This document shows positions 1-7,897 of a DNA stretch of 64,000 nt, piece after piece (position 1 is the stretch's first letter; each line of letters opens with the position of its first letter). The DNA is taken from positions 62,001 through 126,000 of the forward strand of contig JAEYKI010000001.1 of assembly GCA_023408315.1 (NCBI GenBank), written 5' to 3'. Source of the stretch: Bacillota bacterium (lineage in GTDB: Bacteria > Bacillota > Clostridia > Christensenellales > Christensenellaceae). Below the pieces are notes generated by a model. It did not search any database. It was given only the letters and a program-made list of their open reading frames with translations, and was not told the origin of the DNA. Made by a program: the position numbers and the translations under genes.

Positions 1-960
1 ACAAAAGAAATCATAAATATGCTGATGCAGGAAGGGCTGCGCATCAAGGTGATCAAAACGCCTGTTTCACGCACAGGCGGCTTCGGGCCATATAAAACGG
101 AGGCATTAAACGGGCTAGCCCGGCAGGCGTTTGAAGAATACGGGGCGGACTGGGCGGTTCCCCTGGACGCAGACGAATTTATATTCTGCCCGAATTATTC
201 AAACCCCAGAGCCCAGTTGGAGCAAATGGACGGCTCCGTGGAGCACAGGTTTTATTCACGCACCTATATCTTTGAAAAACCCCCGTCAGATGATTCCGTT
301 TTTCTGCCCTTCCAGTTCCAGTCCTTTTTGCGGAATCCCAGGGAGGGCCGCATGGCCAAAACTATTTTAAGCAAAAAACTGTACTTTGAGCGGAACGCGC
401 GTATTGCCACCGGCCATCATCATCTTGCATACGCTTCGAAACCGCAGCCGCAGATTGAATTTACAGACCGCCTTGCCTCCGCGCATTTCCCGTTTAGAAG
501 CACGGAGCAGATGCTGGCCAAAGTAATTGTGGGCGAACTGAATTACAAAACTTCGCCAGACAGAAACAACTGCGGCCTGCATTGGAACCTGATGTACAAC
601 GCAATCAAAAACCAGGCGGTGGACGCAAAGCTGGTCAGGCGTTTTTCACTGTTTTATTCCGGGATCTTCGAAACACAAGCCGACGTGGATGAACCCGTTG
701 TAGCCGATCCATTCAGGGCCGGCTTTATAGCGGAACCCATCGTCCTTAAGTATACAAACCTGGAACCCGGCACATACGAATATCTGGATAAAATACTCGC
801 GGGCATGGAATCCATTATTGACAATTTAAAAAATACTATTGAAGCAACCGGCGGCGAGCTTGACCAGTGCCGCAAGCAAGCCGCGGAATTAAAAAAGCAT
901 CGTTTTAAACGCACAAATTCTATATTAAAGTTTTTCCACCGGCTTTTATTTAAAAGCTGA
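1..960 (+). CDS. Glycosyltransferase family 2-like protein, 5' end cut by window
   Basis: The reading frame is open from base 1, so the first methionine at 19 is probably internal and the N-terminus lies outside the window. About 319 residues remain. The segment PLDADEF near residue 55 resembles the aspartate-rich metal and nucleotide-sugar site of GT2-like transferases that act on cell-surface glycans. The last 60 residues (MESIIDNLKNTIEATGG onward) are charged and likely helical, ending in a basic tail. Acceptor and donor cannot be told. It converges on the yitT-like gene with only 2 bases between stop codons. The family call is moderate; the substrate is unknown. Confidence 0.6.
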   Translation, partial: TKEIINMLMQEGLRIKVIKTPVSRTGGFGPYKTEALNGLARQAFEEYGADWAVPLDADEFIFCPNYSNPRAQLEQMDGSVEHRFYSRTYIFEKPPSDDSVFLPFQFQSFLRNPREGRMAKTILSKKLYFERNARIATGHHHLAYASKPQPQIEFTDRLASAHFPFRSTEQMLAKVIVGELNYKTSPDRNNCGLHWNLMYNAIKNQAVDAKLVRRFSLFYSGIFETQADVDEPVVADPFRAGFIAEPIVLKYTNLEPGTYEYLDKILAGMESIIDNLKNTIEATGGELDQCRKQAAELKKHRFKRTNSILKFFHRLLFKS

Positions 961-962
961 TA

Positions 963-1814
963 TCAGTCTTCCCCGGAGCTCTTAAAGCCGTATCCCACAA
1001 CCTCGTTTGCATGCCAGGAGATGATAAACGCGCCCTCGTCTATGCTGTACACAATTCTTTTTAATGCAACGGCTTCGCTGTTGCCGCTCACCACGCACAA
1101 AAGCACCGTTTTTTCCCTGCGGCTGAACGCCCCTTTTGCGTAAAACGCCGTAATACCGCGCTCCACGCGGCTCATTACGGCTGCCGCTATCTCGTCGCTT
1201 TTCTCCGATATCACCATAAACGCGCGGGATACCGCCAGGCCGTTAGATACCATGTCTATCACCTTGTCCGTAATGGCCAGGGTCACAATGGCGTATAGTG
1301 AAGATATTAAGCCAAATACAAACGCGGAGGCAACCACAACAATCACGTCTATAATGAACATGGTCATGCCTACGGAGATGTGCAGCGTTTTTTTGGTCAA
1401 AATTTTGGCGCAGGTATCCGTACCCCCTGTGGAACCCCCAAACCGCAGAATCAGGCCAAAACCAATCCCGCCAATAATGCCGCCGTATATGCTGGCCAAA
1501 AGCATATCCGGGGTGATGCCCGGTATTTCAATATAATCCGTGGCGACAGAATACAAAATCATGGCGTACAGGGTGCGGATAATAAACCGCTTGCCGTTTA
1601 CGCGCAGGCCCAAATAAAAAAAAGGCAGGTTTAAAAGCAAATACAGCGTGCCGATTGGCAACGGGTTATATAACGCGTGTATAATGGCGGCTATACCCGT
1701 GAATCCCGCGGGGGCTATGTCGTTGGGCACCAGGAAAAATTTTACGCCAATGGCGGCCAAAACCGCGCCAACTCCCATAATCACATAATCCAAAACCGCT
1801 TTTCTGTATTTCAC
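963..1814 (-). CDS. YitT family membrane protein
   Basis: This 283-residue protein has the usual YitT length and layout: about five hydrophobic segments in the first 200 residues (starting KAVLDYVIMGVGAVLAAIGV), then a soluble C-terminal domain of the DUF2179 kind (ITAFYAKGAFSRREKTVLLC). The conserved glycine-rich stretch GGSTGGTDTCAKIL lies near residue 130. YitT proteins are widespread in Bacillota; their transport or sensing role is not settled. The ATG at 1814 is preceded by GGAGG. It stands alone, downstream of mazF on the same strand with a terminator between them. Confidence 0.85.
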   Translation of the reverse strand: MKYRKAVLDYVIMGVGAVLAAIGVKFFLVPNDIAPAGFTGIAAIIHALYNPLPIGTLYLLLNLPFFYLGLRVNGKRFIIRTLYAMILYSVATDYIEIPGITPDMLLASIYGGIIGGIGFGLILRFGGSTGGTDTCAKILTKKTLHISVGMTMFIIDVIVVVASAFVFGLISSLYAIVTLAITDKVIDMVSNGLAVSRAFMVISEKSDEIAAAVMSRVERGITAFYAKGAFSRREKTVLLCVVSGNSEAVALKRIVYSIDEGAFIISWHANEVVGYGFKSSGED

Positions 1815-1844
1815 GTGCCGCCTCCATATGCCAAAAAAAATATA

Positions 1845-1872
1845 AAATAAAGGAGCCTTTTGAGCTCCCTTA
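1845..1872 (-). terminator. Rho-independent terminator after mazF
   Basis: On the minus strand AGGGAGC pairs with GCTCCTT around a short A-rich loop, and the stem is followed by a T-rich run with eight consecutive T's at 1833-1840. It begins just past the mazF stop codon, so mazF is probably a single-gene transcript. Confidence 0.75.
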
Positions 1873-1873
1873 T

Positions 1874-2209
1874 TTATATACCCAGGCTGATTAAAATTGC
1901 CTCATTTATTTTGTGCATATATTCACCGTCTATACTTCCAATTTTGTTGGAGAGCCGAGACTTGTCAATGGTTCTGATCTGCTCCAGCAATACGATGCTT
2001 CTTTTACTCAATCCTTCTATCTCCGGCAGCACAATATGCGTCGGCAGCTTGGTTTTCTTGATATTTGAAGTAATGGCAGCCACTATAACCGTTGGACTGT
2101 GTTGGTTGCCTTTGTCATTCTGTATCACAATCACGGGGCGCAGGCCCCCCTGTTCGCTGCCTGTCACGGGGCTTAAATCAGCATAGTAGATATCTCCTCT
2201 CTGAATCAT
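1874..2209 (-). CDS. mazF: MazF/PemK-type mRNA endoribonuclease toxin
   Basis: This 111-residue protein is a full-length MazF/NdoA. It begins with the family hallmark RRGD-like MIQRGDIYYADLSPVTGSEQ, followed by GGLRPVIVIQND, an internal VVAAITSN strand and the LLEQIRTIDKSRL segment near residue 80. MazF cleaves single-stranded mRNA at short sites and is normally held inactive by MazE. In most Bacillota the antitoxin gene sits directly upstream. Here the 180 bases upstream (2210-2389) are AT-rich and show no antitoxin-like frame; the next gene is a divergent XRE regulator. Identity is sure; the partner is not visible. Confidence 0.92.
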   Translation of the reverse strand: MIQRGDIYYADLSPVTGSEQGGLRPVIVIQNDKGNQHSPTVIVAAITSNIKKTKLPTHIVLPEIEGLSKRSIVLLEQIRTIDKSRLSNKIGSIDGEYMHKINEAILISLGI

Positions 2210-2316
2210 TTTAAGCGCTCCCTGTATTCAGTTTCTATATACTATGCAACACGGGATAAAATGGTTGATTTGCTGCGTATCTTTTCTGGTAAAAATGTAA
2301 ATTATAATTTATATAA

Positions 2317-2357
2317 TGTCAAATATATTTGACATATCTTTAAATAAATGATATTAT
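2317..2357 (+). promoter_or_regulatory. Sigma-A promoter with an 18-bp palindromic operator candidate
   Basis: TTGACA at 2329-2334 and TATTAT at 2352-2357 are separated by 17 bases, a near-consensus vegetative promoter for the XRE gene. The perfect palindrome TGTCAAATATATTTGACA at 2317-2334 covers the -35 box. It sits between the divergent XRE and mazF genes and is a natural candidate for autoregulation by the XRE protein. Binding is inferred. Confidence 0.75.
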
Positions 2358-2389
2358 ACATATATCAAAGGTAACAAGGCGGAGTAACT

Positions 2390-2596
2390 ATGGGTAAAAA
2401 TTTAAAGTTGAAAGCCTCGCGCGCCGCGCTGGACCTGTCCCAGCAGGAAGTGGCAAACGCGCTGGGCGTCACCAGGCAGACGATCAACGCGATTGAAAAT
2501 GGGGATTACAACCCCACCATACGCCTTTGCATCGCGCTGTGCCGCCTGCTCGGAAAAACATTGAACGATCTTTTTTGGGAGGATGATCAGGAATGA
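2390..2596 (+). CDS. Small XRE-family (HTH) transcriptional regulator
   Basis: The 68-residue protein is essentially one helix-turn-helix domain: LKASRAALDLSQQEVAN, the recognition segment GVTRQTINAIENGDYNP, then LCIALCRLLGKTLNDLFW. This is the compact type found in many Bacillota paired with a small membrane protein. The ATG at 2390 follows AAGGCGGAG. Its stop overlaps the start of the next gene (ATGA), so the two are translationally coupled. A perfect palindrome overlaps its own -35 box, which suggests autorepression. Target genes beyond this locus are unknown. Confidence 0.9.
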   Translation: MGKNLKLKASRAALDLSQQEVANALGVTRQTINAIENGDYNPTIRLCIALCRLLGKTLNDLFWEDDQE

Positions 2597-3015
2597 AAGA
2601 AAATTTAGACGAACGCCAGGTGGCGAACAGGAACAAAATAGGAAACCAGTGCTTCATGCTGCTGGCCTATCTGTTGTTTGCGGATATTGGCCTTACGGGC
2701 TTTGGAATACGCTGGATTCCCTACCCCGCGGATATTATGATTATCCTATGCGCATGCCTTTTTGTATATCTGATACGGTTGATTGTCGCAGGCTCTTACA
2801 CCGGCCCGCGCGTAAAAAAGAAAAAAAGCGCCTTCTGGCTGACTGTCATCGTCGCCATCGCGGGCGCGGCTCTGGTGATTATCCTGAGCAGCCGGAACGC
2901 AGATCAATCGGCCGATAACAGCGGCACGGCCCTCTTTATCATCTCCGCCGTTTTGATCATTGTCGTGCTCATCATCACCCTCGTCCGCAAAAAGCAGGAT
3001 CATTCAGATGAATGA
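2593..3015 (+). CDS. Small integral membrane protein coupled to XRE regulator
   Basis: The 140-residue protein has about four hydrophobic segments: CFMLLAYLLFADIGLTGFGI, IMIILCACLFVYLIRLIV, FWLTVIVAIAGAALVIIL and FIISAVLIIVVLIITLV. Between them lies a basic stretch, GPRVKKKKS. The start overlaps the stop of the XRE gene. Pairs of a small XRE protein and a multi-spanning membrane protein are common in clostridia, where the membrane partner is often of unknown function. No catalytic motif was seen. The C-terminus is charged. Confidence 0.75.
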   Translation: MKENLDERQVANRNKIGNQCFMLLAYLLFADIGLTGFGIRWIPYPADIMIILCACLFVYLIRLIVAGSYTGPRVKKKKSAFWLTVIVAIAGAALVIILSSRNADQSADNSGTALFIISAVLIIVVLIITLVRKKQDHSDE

Positions 3016-3020
3016 CCTTT

Positions 3021-3043
3021 TTACAGGGACTTTGCCCCTGTAA
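3021..3043. repeat. Perfect 8-bp hairpin in convergent spacer
   Basis: TTACAGGG and CCCTGTAA are perfect complements around a 7-base loop, flanked by T's on the left and A's on the right. The stem extends through A-T pairs, but no T-run follows it on either strand. It resembles the hairpin repeats in other spacers of this window. It lies between the convergent membrane-protein gene and nnr and may still help end transcription. Confidence 0.45.
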
Positions 3044-3063
3044 AAAAAGCGCCGCAACGCTTT

Positions 3064-4947
3064 TTATCTTTTATAAGGCTTTGGTATAATCCTCCTGGAA
3101 TTTTCAAACCCCCGGTACGGCAGGTGGGTATCCGCCCGGTCCATAAAGGGGCCGCCGTTGCCCTGGTATGCTTTGGGGGAATTATACTCATCGTCAGGGG
3201 ACAGAAAATTAAAATGTTCCTCCAGCCCTTCCGCGCCCAAAGTAATGGGGCCGTCTGCGCTGTTACCGCCGCAATCCTGCCTTGGGCTTTCCTGCGCCGC
3301 GGGTTCCCGGCGCGGTTCCGCCGGGGCAGGCCCGTACGCCCCGCGGTTCTCGTCTGCCGCCTTGTCCGCACGCGGTTTTAACTGCGGTTTGGTTGCCGGG
3401 GCCCGGCCGGCCACCAAGCTGTCCATTGCCCTGCCAATCATGCAAATGGTATCTCCCGCCGTCATGGCGTATTCGCCCTCTTCCCGGCTGGCCATGGAGC
3501 CCGCAATGCCGCATACCAGCACGCCCAGCACCGCCGCGTCGTACGGCTTGTACCCCTGTGCGCACAGGGAACCAATTGCGCCTGCCAGCACGTCCCCGCT
3601 GCCGCCCTTCGCCATGCCGGGGGAACCCGCTTCAATCAGCGTAATGCCATCTTGCCTGTTCGCCACAACCGTAACGGCTCCCTTCAAAACCAGCGTCACA
3701 CCGTATTGCTCTATAAACGCCCGCGCCTCCGCAATAGGGTCGTTCAATATCACGTCTACGCTGGAGCCGCAGAGGCGGGAAAATTCCTTTGGATGTGGCG
3801 TTAAAATCACGTCGCCTTCCAACCGCCCCAGCACGTCCGTCTGCTTTGCAATGGCGTTCAGCGCGTCCGCGTCAAACACCTTGGTCAATTGATTGTTGGT
3901 CACCATATGGTGCACAAATTCCAAAACCTCCTGGCTGTCCGAAAGACCGGGGCCTATTGCGACCGCGGTTGCGTTTTTGACCAGGTTGTCCGCCTCGCGG
4001 GCCGCGCCTGCTGATATACTCTCCCCCTCTTGGGGCAACACCCTGCAAATCACTTCGGGCGTGCCTGCCTGCACAACGCGCACCACCTCCTGCACAGAAG
4101 CCAGGGTGGTAAGCCCCGCGCCCGCCCGCACAGCGGCGCGCGAACACAGCACAGCCGCGCCCGCCATGCCGGTGCTGCCCGCAACAATCAGCAGGCGGCC
4201 ATAATCGCCCTTGTTGGTGTTGGGGTGCCGCGCGGGAAGGGTGATGCCGCAATCCTTCTGCGTTATTACCCGCACGTCCAGCCTGTCCACCACCGGGCAG
4301 CCCATATCCACGCCAATTTTTGCAACCGCCAATTCACCCCTGTAATCCCGGCCGGGGTACAGGTAATGCCCAATTTTGGGATACTGAAAGGTCACAGTCG
4401 CATGCGCATGCACGGCTTCTCCCATCACGGCCCCGGTATCCCCCGCAACGCCGGAGGGAATATCCACGCTTACCTTGTAGCCCGGCATCCGGTTAATCAG
4501 CCGCACCACATCCAGGTGCGTCCCTTCTATTTCCCGCGCGATACCGGTTCCAAACAGCGCGTCCACAATCACATCCGCCGCCATGGCAAACTGTTCGGCC
4601 TCATGCAGCTCCACTCCGCCGCGAATCTGTGCAAACCGCTCGCCCAGGGCTTCAAAAAATTCGTAGTTTGCGCGCGCGTCTCCCCCCACGGTAAACACGT
4701 CTCCAATCAGGTATGCCTGTACGTCGTATCCGTTTGCAATCAATATGCGCGCCACGGCAAACCCGTCGCCTCCGTTGTTGCCGCTGCCGCAGAATACGGC
4801 CACCCGGCCATGGGGAAATCTTTGCGCAATCAGGTCCGCCACCGCCCGCGCCGCGTTTTCCATCAAAACAATGCCCGGTATCTTCATCTTGCGGATCATA
4901 TACTCGTCAATCTGCTTCATTTGGTCCTGCGTGACTGCAAACTTCAT
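3064..4947 (-). CDS. nnr: Bifunctional NAD(P)HX epimerase / ADP-dependent NAD(P)HX dehydratase
   Basis: This enzyme repairs hydrated NADH and NADPH. The N-terminal YjeF epimerase domain (about 1-215) carries CGSGNNGGDGFAVAR. The C-terminal dehydratase domain (about 230-505) carries NKGDYGRLLIVAGS, FDADALNAIA, LTPHPKEF and the nucleotide-site motif GGSGDVLAG. The usual length is near 500 residues. This protein has 627, because residues from about 515 onward form a proline-, arginine- and acid-rich extension that looks disordered and ends in a basic tail. The start overlaps the stop of acpS by four bases, the common nnr-acpS arrangement. Core function is certain; the tail is unexplained. Confidence 0.93.
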   Translation of the reverse strand: MKFAVTQDQMKQIDEYMIRKMKIPGIVLMENAARAVADLIAQRFPHGRVAVFCGSGNNGGDGFAVARILIANGYDVQAYLIGDVFTVGGDARANYEFFEALGERFAQIRGGVELHEAEQFAMAADVIVDALFGTGIAREIEGTHLDVVRLINRMPGYKVSVDIPSGVAGDTGAVMGEAVHAHATVTFQYPKIGHYLYPGRDYRGELAVAKIGVDMGCPVVDRLDVRVITQKDCGITLPARHPNTNKGDYGRLLIVAGSTGMAGAAVLCSRAAVRAGAGLTTLASVQEVVRVVQAGTPEVICRVLPQEGESISAGAAREADNLVKNATAVAIGPGLSDSQEVLEFVHHMVTNNQLTKVFDADALNAIAKQTDVLGRLEGDVILTPHPKEFSRLCGSSVDVILNDPIAEARAFIEQYGVTLVLKGAVTVVANRQDGITLIEAGSPGMAKGGSGDVLAGAIGSLCAQGYKPYDAAVLGVLVCGIAGSMASREEGEYAMTAGDTICMIGRAMDSLVAGRAPATKPQLKPRADKAADENRGAYGPAPAEPRREPAAQESPRQDCGGNSADGPITLGAEGLEEHFNFLSPDDEYNSPKAYQGNGGPFMDRADTHLPYRGFENSRRIIPKPYKR

Positions 4948-5318
4948 CTTTCATTTCCTCCGCTTTCAATCAAAACATAAGCCGTTGCCAGATCGCCCGT
5001 ATGCGCGATGCTCACCAGCACGCGGCCCCCACCAACCAAATCTTTTGCGCCTCCGGCAAGCCGTATATACGGCTTGCCGTTCTCCGCGTGCGCAACCTCC
5101 ACATCGCACAGGGAAAAAGCGCCCATACCGGTTCCAACCGCCTTTATAAACGCTTCCTTTGCGCAAAACATGCCCGCGGCGCTCTGCGCCGCGTTTGCTC
5201 TTAAAGCGATGTATTCCTGCTCGCTTTTTGTATAACATTTATCCAGAAAACGCGGGTTTTCCATGGCTTTCTTTATTCTTGGGATCTGCTCTACATCAAT
5301 GCCAATGCCCAGGACCAT
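4944..5318 (-). CDS. acpS: Holo-[acyl-carrier-protein] synthase
   Basis: AcpS transfers 4'-phosphopantetheine from CoA to acyl carrier protein for fatty acid synthesis. The 124-residue length is typical. The metal and CoA site motifs are present: GIGIDVEQIPRI at the N-terminus, FCAKEAFIKAVGTG near residue 55, and SIAHTGDLATAYV near the end. The start overlaps the upstream P1 peptidase stop (TAATG) and the stop overlaps the nnr start, so all three are translationally coupled. Confidence 0.95.
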   Translation of the reverse strand: MVLGIGIDVEQIPRIKKAMENPRFLDKCYTKSEQEYIALRANAAQSAAGMFCAKEAFIKAVGTGMGAFSLCDVEVAHAENGKPYIRLAGGAKDLVGGGRVLVSIAHTGDLATAYVLIESGGNER

Positions 5319-6232
5319 TACGATTCCTCCCCGGCGGCCAGCACCGCGTTCACAACCGCGCGCCTAGCCGCTTCCGTTGCCGCTACAATCAGCGTGTTTA
5401 TGTCCGCCTGCGCTTCTCCCATACCCAGCGCGAATATGGTGTCTCCGTCCAGCATGGTATGCGAAGGGCTGATGCTGAGCGCCAGGCCGTTCTGCGCCGC
5501 CTGCGCCAGCCTGGTCGCCGTGTCCTTGGTGAGGCGCGCATTGGTTGCCACCACGCCAATGGTGGTATTGAACCCCGCCTGCGGCTCCGCTCCGCCAAGC
5601 ATCATTTTGGCCGTGTCCGCAAACACGCCGTTTATATTTGCCCCGGCGATTATTTTGCCGTTCTCCACAATGTCTCCAATGGCGTTTACCACAATCAGCG
5701 CGCCCACCGTAACGCCGCCCGCAAGGGTAACTGTTGCCGTTCCCTGTCCGCCGCGGCAGCAATGCTGCATGCCCAGCGCCTTGCCCACCGTAGCGCCCGC
5801 GCCCGCGCCAAAACTGCCCTGCATAACAGGCCCGGTGTTTTGGCAGGCCGCATAGCCCATAGCCTTGTCCGGCCTTATAGAAGCGCTTTTATACGCCAGG
5901 TCAAAAATCACCGCGCCGGGCACAATGGGCACGCGCGCCACGCCCGTGTCAAATCCACCGCCCTGCTCCTCCAGATACTGCATCACGCCCGCCGCCGCGT
6001 CCAGGCCAAACGCGCTGCCGCCCGCCAGCATAACAGCATGCACGGTGTCCACCAGCTTGGCCTGCCCCAAAAGGGCCGTTTCCCGCGTTCCCGGGGCGCT
6101 GCCGCGCACGTCAACGCCGCAGGCCGCGCCTTGTTTGGCAAGCACAACGGTTACGCCTGTGCCCGCCGCGCCGTCCTGCGCGCATCCAACTTCTATCCCT
6201 AAAACATCGGTTATGCTGCCTGTATACATCAT
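5318..6232 (-). CDS. P1 family (DmpA/BapA-like, S58) aminopeptidase
   Basis: The 304-residue protein matches the P1/DmpA fold of self-processing N-terminal nucleophile hydrolases that cleave small peptides. Family signatures include ITDVLGIEVGCAQD at the start, LAGGSAFGLDAAAGVM, GSFGAGAGATVGK, and NTTIGVVATNARLTK near residue 223. In the last of these, a threonine of the NTT stretch is the likely autoproteolytic nucleophile. It lacks a signal peptide, so it is probably cytoplasmic. It is coupled by overlap to acpS downstream. The physiological substrate is unknown. Confidence 0.85.
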   Translation of the reverse strand: MMYTGSITDVLGIEVGCAQDGAAGTGVTVVLAKQGAACGVDVRGSAPGTRETALLGQAKLVDTVHAVMLAGGSAFGLDAAAGVMQYLEEQGGGFDTGVARVPIVPGAVIFDLAYKSASIRPDKAMGYAACQNTGPVMQGSFGAGAGATVGKALGMQHCCRGGQGTATVTLAGGVTVGALIVVNAIGDIVENGKIIAGANINGVFADTAKMMLGGAEPQAGFNTTIGVVATNARLTKDTATRLAQAAQNGLALSISPSHTMLDGDTIFALGMGEAQADINTLIVAATEAARRAVVNAVLAAGEES

Positions 6233-6242
6233 CCGTCAAACC

Positions 6243-6863
6243 TCATTCCTCAGCCCCTGCGCCCAGCTCAGCCAGCGCGCTCTTTATCTCGTCCGCTTCA
6301 AATCCCCGGTTCAGCAGGGTTCTGAACACCTTGCCCCGGGCTTTATACGCGTCGTCGTTTTTATATTTTTCCATCAGTTTTTCCGCCTGGCTGCGCACCG
6401 TTTCGGCAAAACCGCCCATTTGGGCCAGCGCTTCGTCCGCTTCCGCATTCCGGATGCCTTTTTCAAACAGCTTCTGCCGTATGCCCCTTTTGCCCAGCCG
6501 TCCTTTCAGTTCCTCCGCATAGGCCGCCGCAAATTCCAGGTCGTTGATATACCCGGACTCCAGCAGCCTTTGTACCGTTTCTTCGGCCGCGCCCTCCCCC
6601 ACGCCCTTTTGCCTCAGCTTGTCCCGCACTTCCTTTTGCGTGCGCATCCGGTACGCAAGAAACTGCATAGCCACTTCCAGGGCGTATTTTTTCTCGTCCT
6701 CCTGCGCAATCCCTTTCATGTCCAGCCCCGCGATGTCAGCGCCTTCCCGCAGGCCCGCCCAGGCCGCTGTTTCCGCGTACAGTGCAAACGCAAAAGCTCC
6801 GTCCACATAGATATTAACGCGGTTTTTGTTCCCCTTGCAATTTGCAATCTCCGTAATAATCAT
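6243..6863 (-). CDS. recX: Regulatory protein RecX
   Basis: RecX modulates RecA filaments. The 206-residue protein is all-helical with three RecX repeats. The signatures ALEVAMQFLAYRMRTQKEVRDKL and SGYINDLEFAAAYAEELK are plain, as is the third repeat KARGKVFRTLLNRGFEADEI. The N-terminal MIITEIANCKGNKNRVNIYVDG strand segment is typical of clostridial RecX. The frame continues upstream, but the family start is the ATG at 6863. The stop lies 10 bases before the P1 peptidase start. recA is not in the window. Confidence 0.9.
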   Translation of the reverse strand: MIITEIANCKGNKNRVNIYVDGAFAFALYAETAAWAGLREGADIAGLDMKGIAQEDEKKYALEVAMQFLAYRMRTQKEVRDKLRQKGVGEGAAEETVQRLLESGYINDLEFAAAYAEELKGRLGKRGIRQKLFEKGIRNAEADEALAQMGGFAETVRSQAEKLMEKYKNDDAYKARGKVFRTLLNRGFEADEIKSALAELGAGAEE

Positions 6864-7029
6864 ACAGTAATTATAGCGGTAAACACAAAAAATGGAAAGT
6901 ATTTGGCCCGGGCAATAAGCAGAATTTTTCCGTGCAGCCCCGGCTTCAAAAAAACAAAAGCCTCGCCTCGGCCTTGGTTGCAAAAATCGTGATTATATTG
7001 TAAAATACACGTAATCCGTGAGGTGAATG

Positions 7030-7785
7030 ATGAAAAAGTTCTTTGGCTTATTGCTGGCGATATTGATTCTGACCGCGCCCGCCATGGCAAACGCGGCAAC
7101 AGCAACGCCGGACACATTGCAAAAAGGTTCCAGCGGCAACCAGGTGCTGGATGTGCAGCAGGCGCTGCGCGATCTTGGCTATCTGAATTTCCGCGTGTCC
7201 GGCAAATACAGCAACATTACGTTCGACGCGGTGCAGCGCTTCCAGACTGCCAACGGCCTCTCTGCGGACGGGCAGGCAGGCGGCGAAACGCTTGCTTTGC
7301 TGCTCTCCGGGGATGCGAAGCCCGCGCCCAAGAACTCAAAATTCAAGCTGGTGTACGGCCCATATCTGCAAAATCCCAATGCGTTTGGCACCCTGTCCTC
7401 CTGGGAGGAGATCAGCAAGCTTTTCCCCGTGGGCGGTACCGTTACCATCAAAGATTTATACAGCGATAAAACATTCCGCATGCAGCGCACAGGCGGCACA
7501 AACTGCGCCAGGGTGGAAACCCTCTCCAAAGGGGATACGGATACGTATGTCTCCATGTTCGGCGGGGAAAGCACCTGGGAAAAACGCCCGGTGCTGGCAA
7601 CCATACAGGGCAAAACATACGCCGCCGCACTTTTTGGCAGCACCCAGGGCGAAGAATCTATTCCGGACAACAGCATGCCGGGCAACACCATCCTCTATTT
7701 CTCCGGCTGCTCCTCCGATATGTTTGGCATCCGGGACGAGGAAATGGCCCAGGCCGTTATGAAAGCCGCAAACGCTGTAAACTGA
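7030..7785 (+). CDS. Secreted protein with peptidoglycan-binding domain
   Basis: A signal peptide (MKKFFGLLLAILILTAPAMANA) is followed by a PG_binding_1 repeat at about residues 30-85 (LQKGSSGNQVLDVQQALRDL, then FDAVQRFQTANGLSADG). The remaining 150 residues form a domain not recognised by name. It has the look of an L,D-transpeptidase-like or substrate-recognition region (YLQNPNAFGTLSSWEEISKLFP, then RTGGTNC), but no SHGC-type catalytic motif is seen. The protein probably sits in the cell wall. An alternative ATG lies 3 bases upstream. Confidence 0.75.
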   Translation: MKKFFGLLLAILILTAPAMANAATATPDTLQKGSSGNQVLDVQQALRDLGYLNFRVSGKYSNITFDAVQRFQTANGLSADGQAGGETLALLLSGDAKPAPKNSKFKLVYGPYLQNPNAFGTLSSWEEISKLFPVGGTVTIKDLYSDKTFRMQRTGGTNCARVETLSKGDTDTYVSMFGGESTWEKRPVLATIQGKTYAAALFGSTQGEESIPDNSMPGNTILYFSGCSSDMFGIRDEEMAQAVMKAANAVN

Positions 7786-7827
7786 ATTTTTTTGTACCCC
7801 AAAGAAAACCTTTAATTTTATAGCAAT

Positions 7828-7870
7828 AAAAAAAGAGAACCTGTTTTTAAACATGGTTTTCTTTTGCGTT
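7828..7870. terminator. Bidirectional terminator between convergent genes
   Basis: A long A/T-rich stem (AAAAAGAGAACC...TGTTT against AAACATGGTTTTCTTTT) has a T-rich run on both strands. It lies in the 112-base spacer between the PG-binding protein and hflX, which converge. The same spacer holds a copy of the GTACCCCAAAGAAAACCT repeat at 7794-7811. Confidence 0.6.
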
Positions 7871-7897
7871 ACTTTTCTTTTTTTAAAATCAATTAAA

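Noticed and set aside
3021..3043. Canonical terminator in the 3.02 kb spacer
   Set aside because: The stem is good but it is followed by A's, not T's, on both strands, so it is listed as a hairpin only.
3158..5149. Several plus-strand frames over nnr and acpS
   Set aside because: They mirror the codon bias of the real minus-strand genes and their translations show no known fold.
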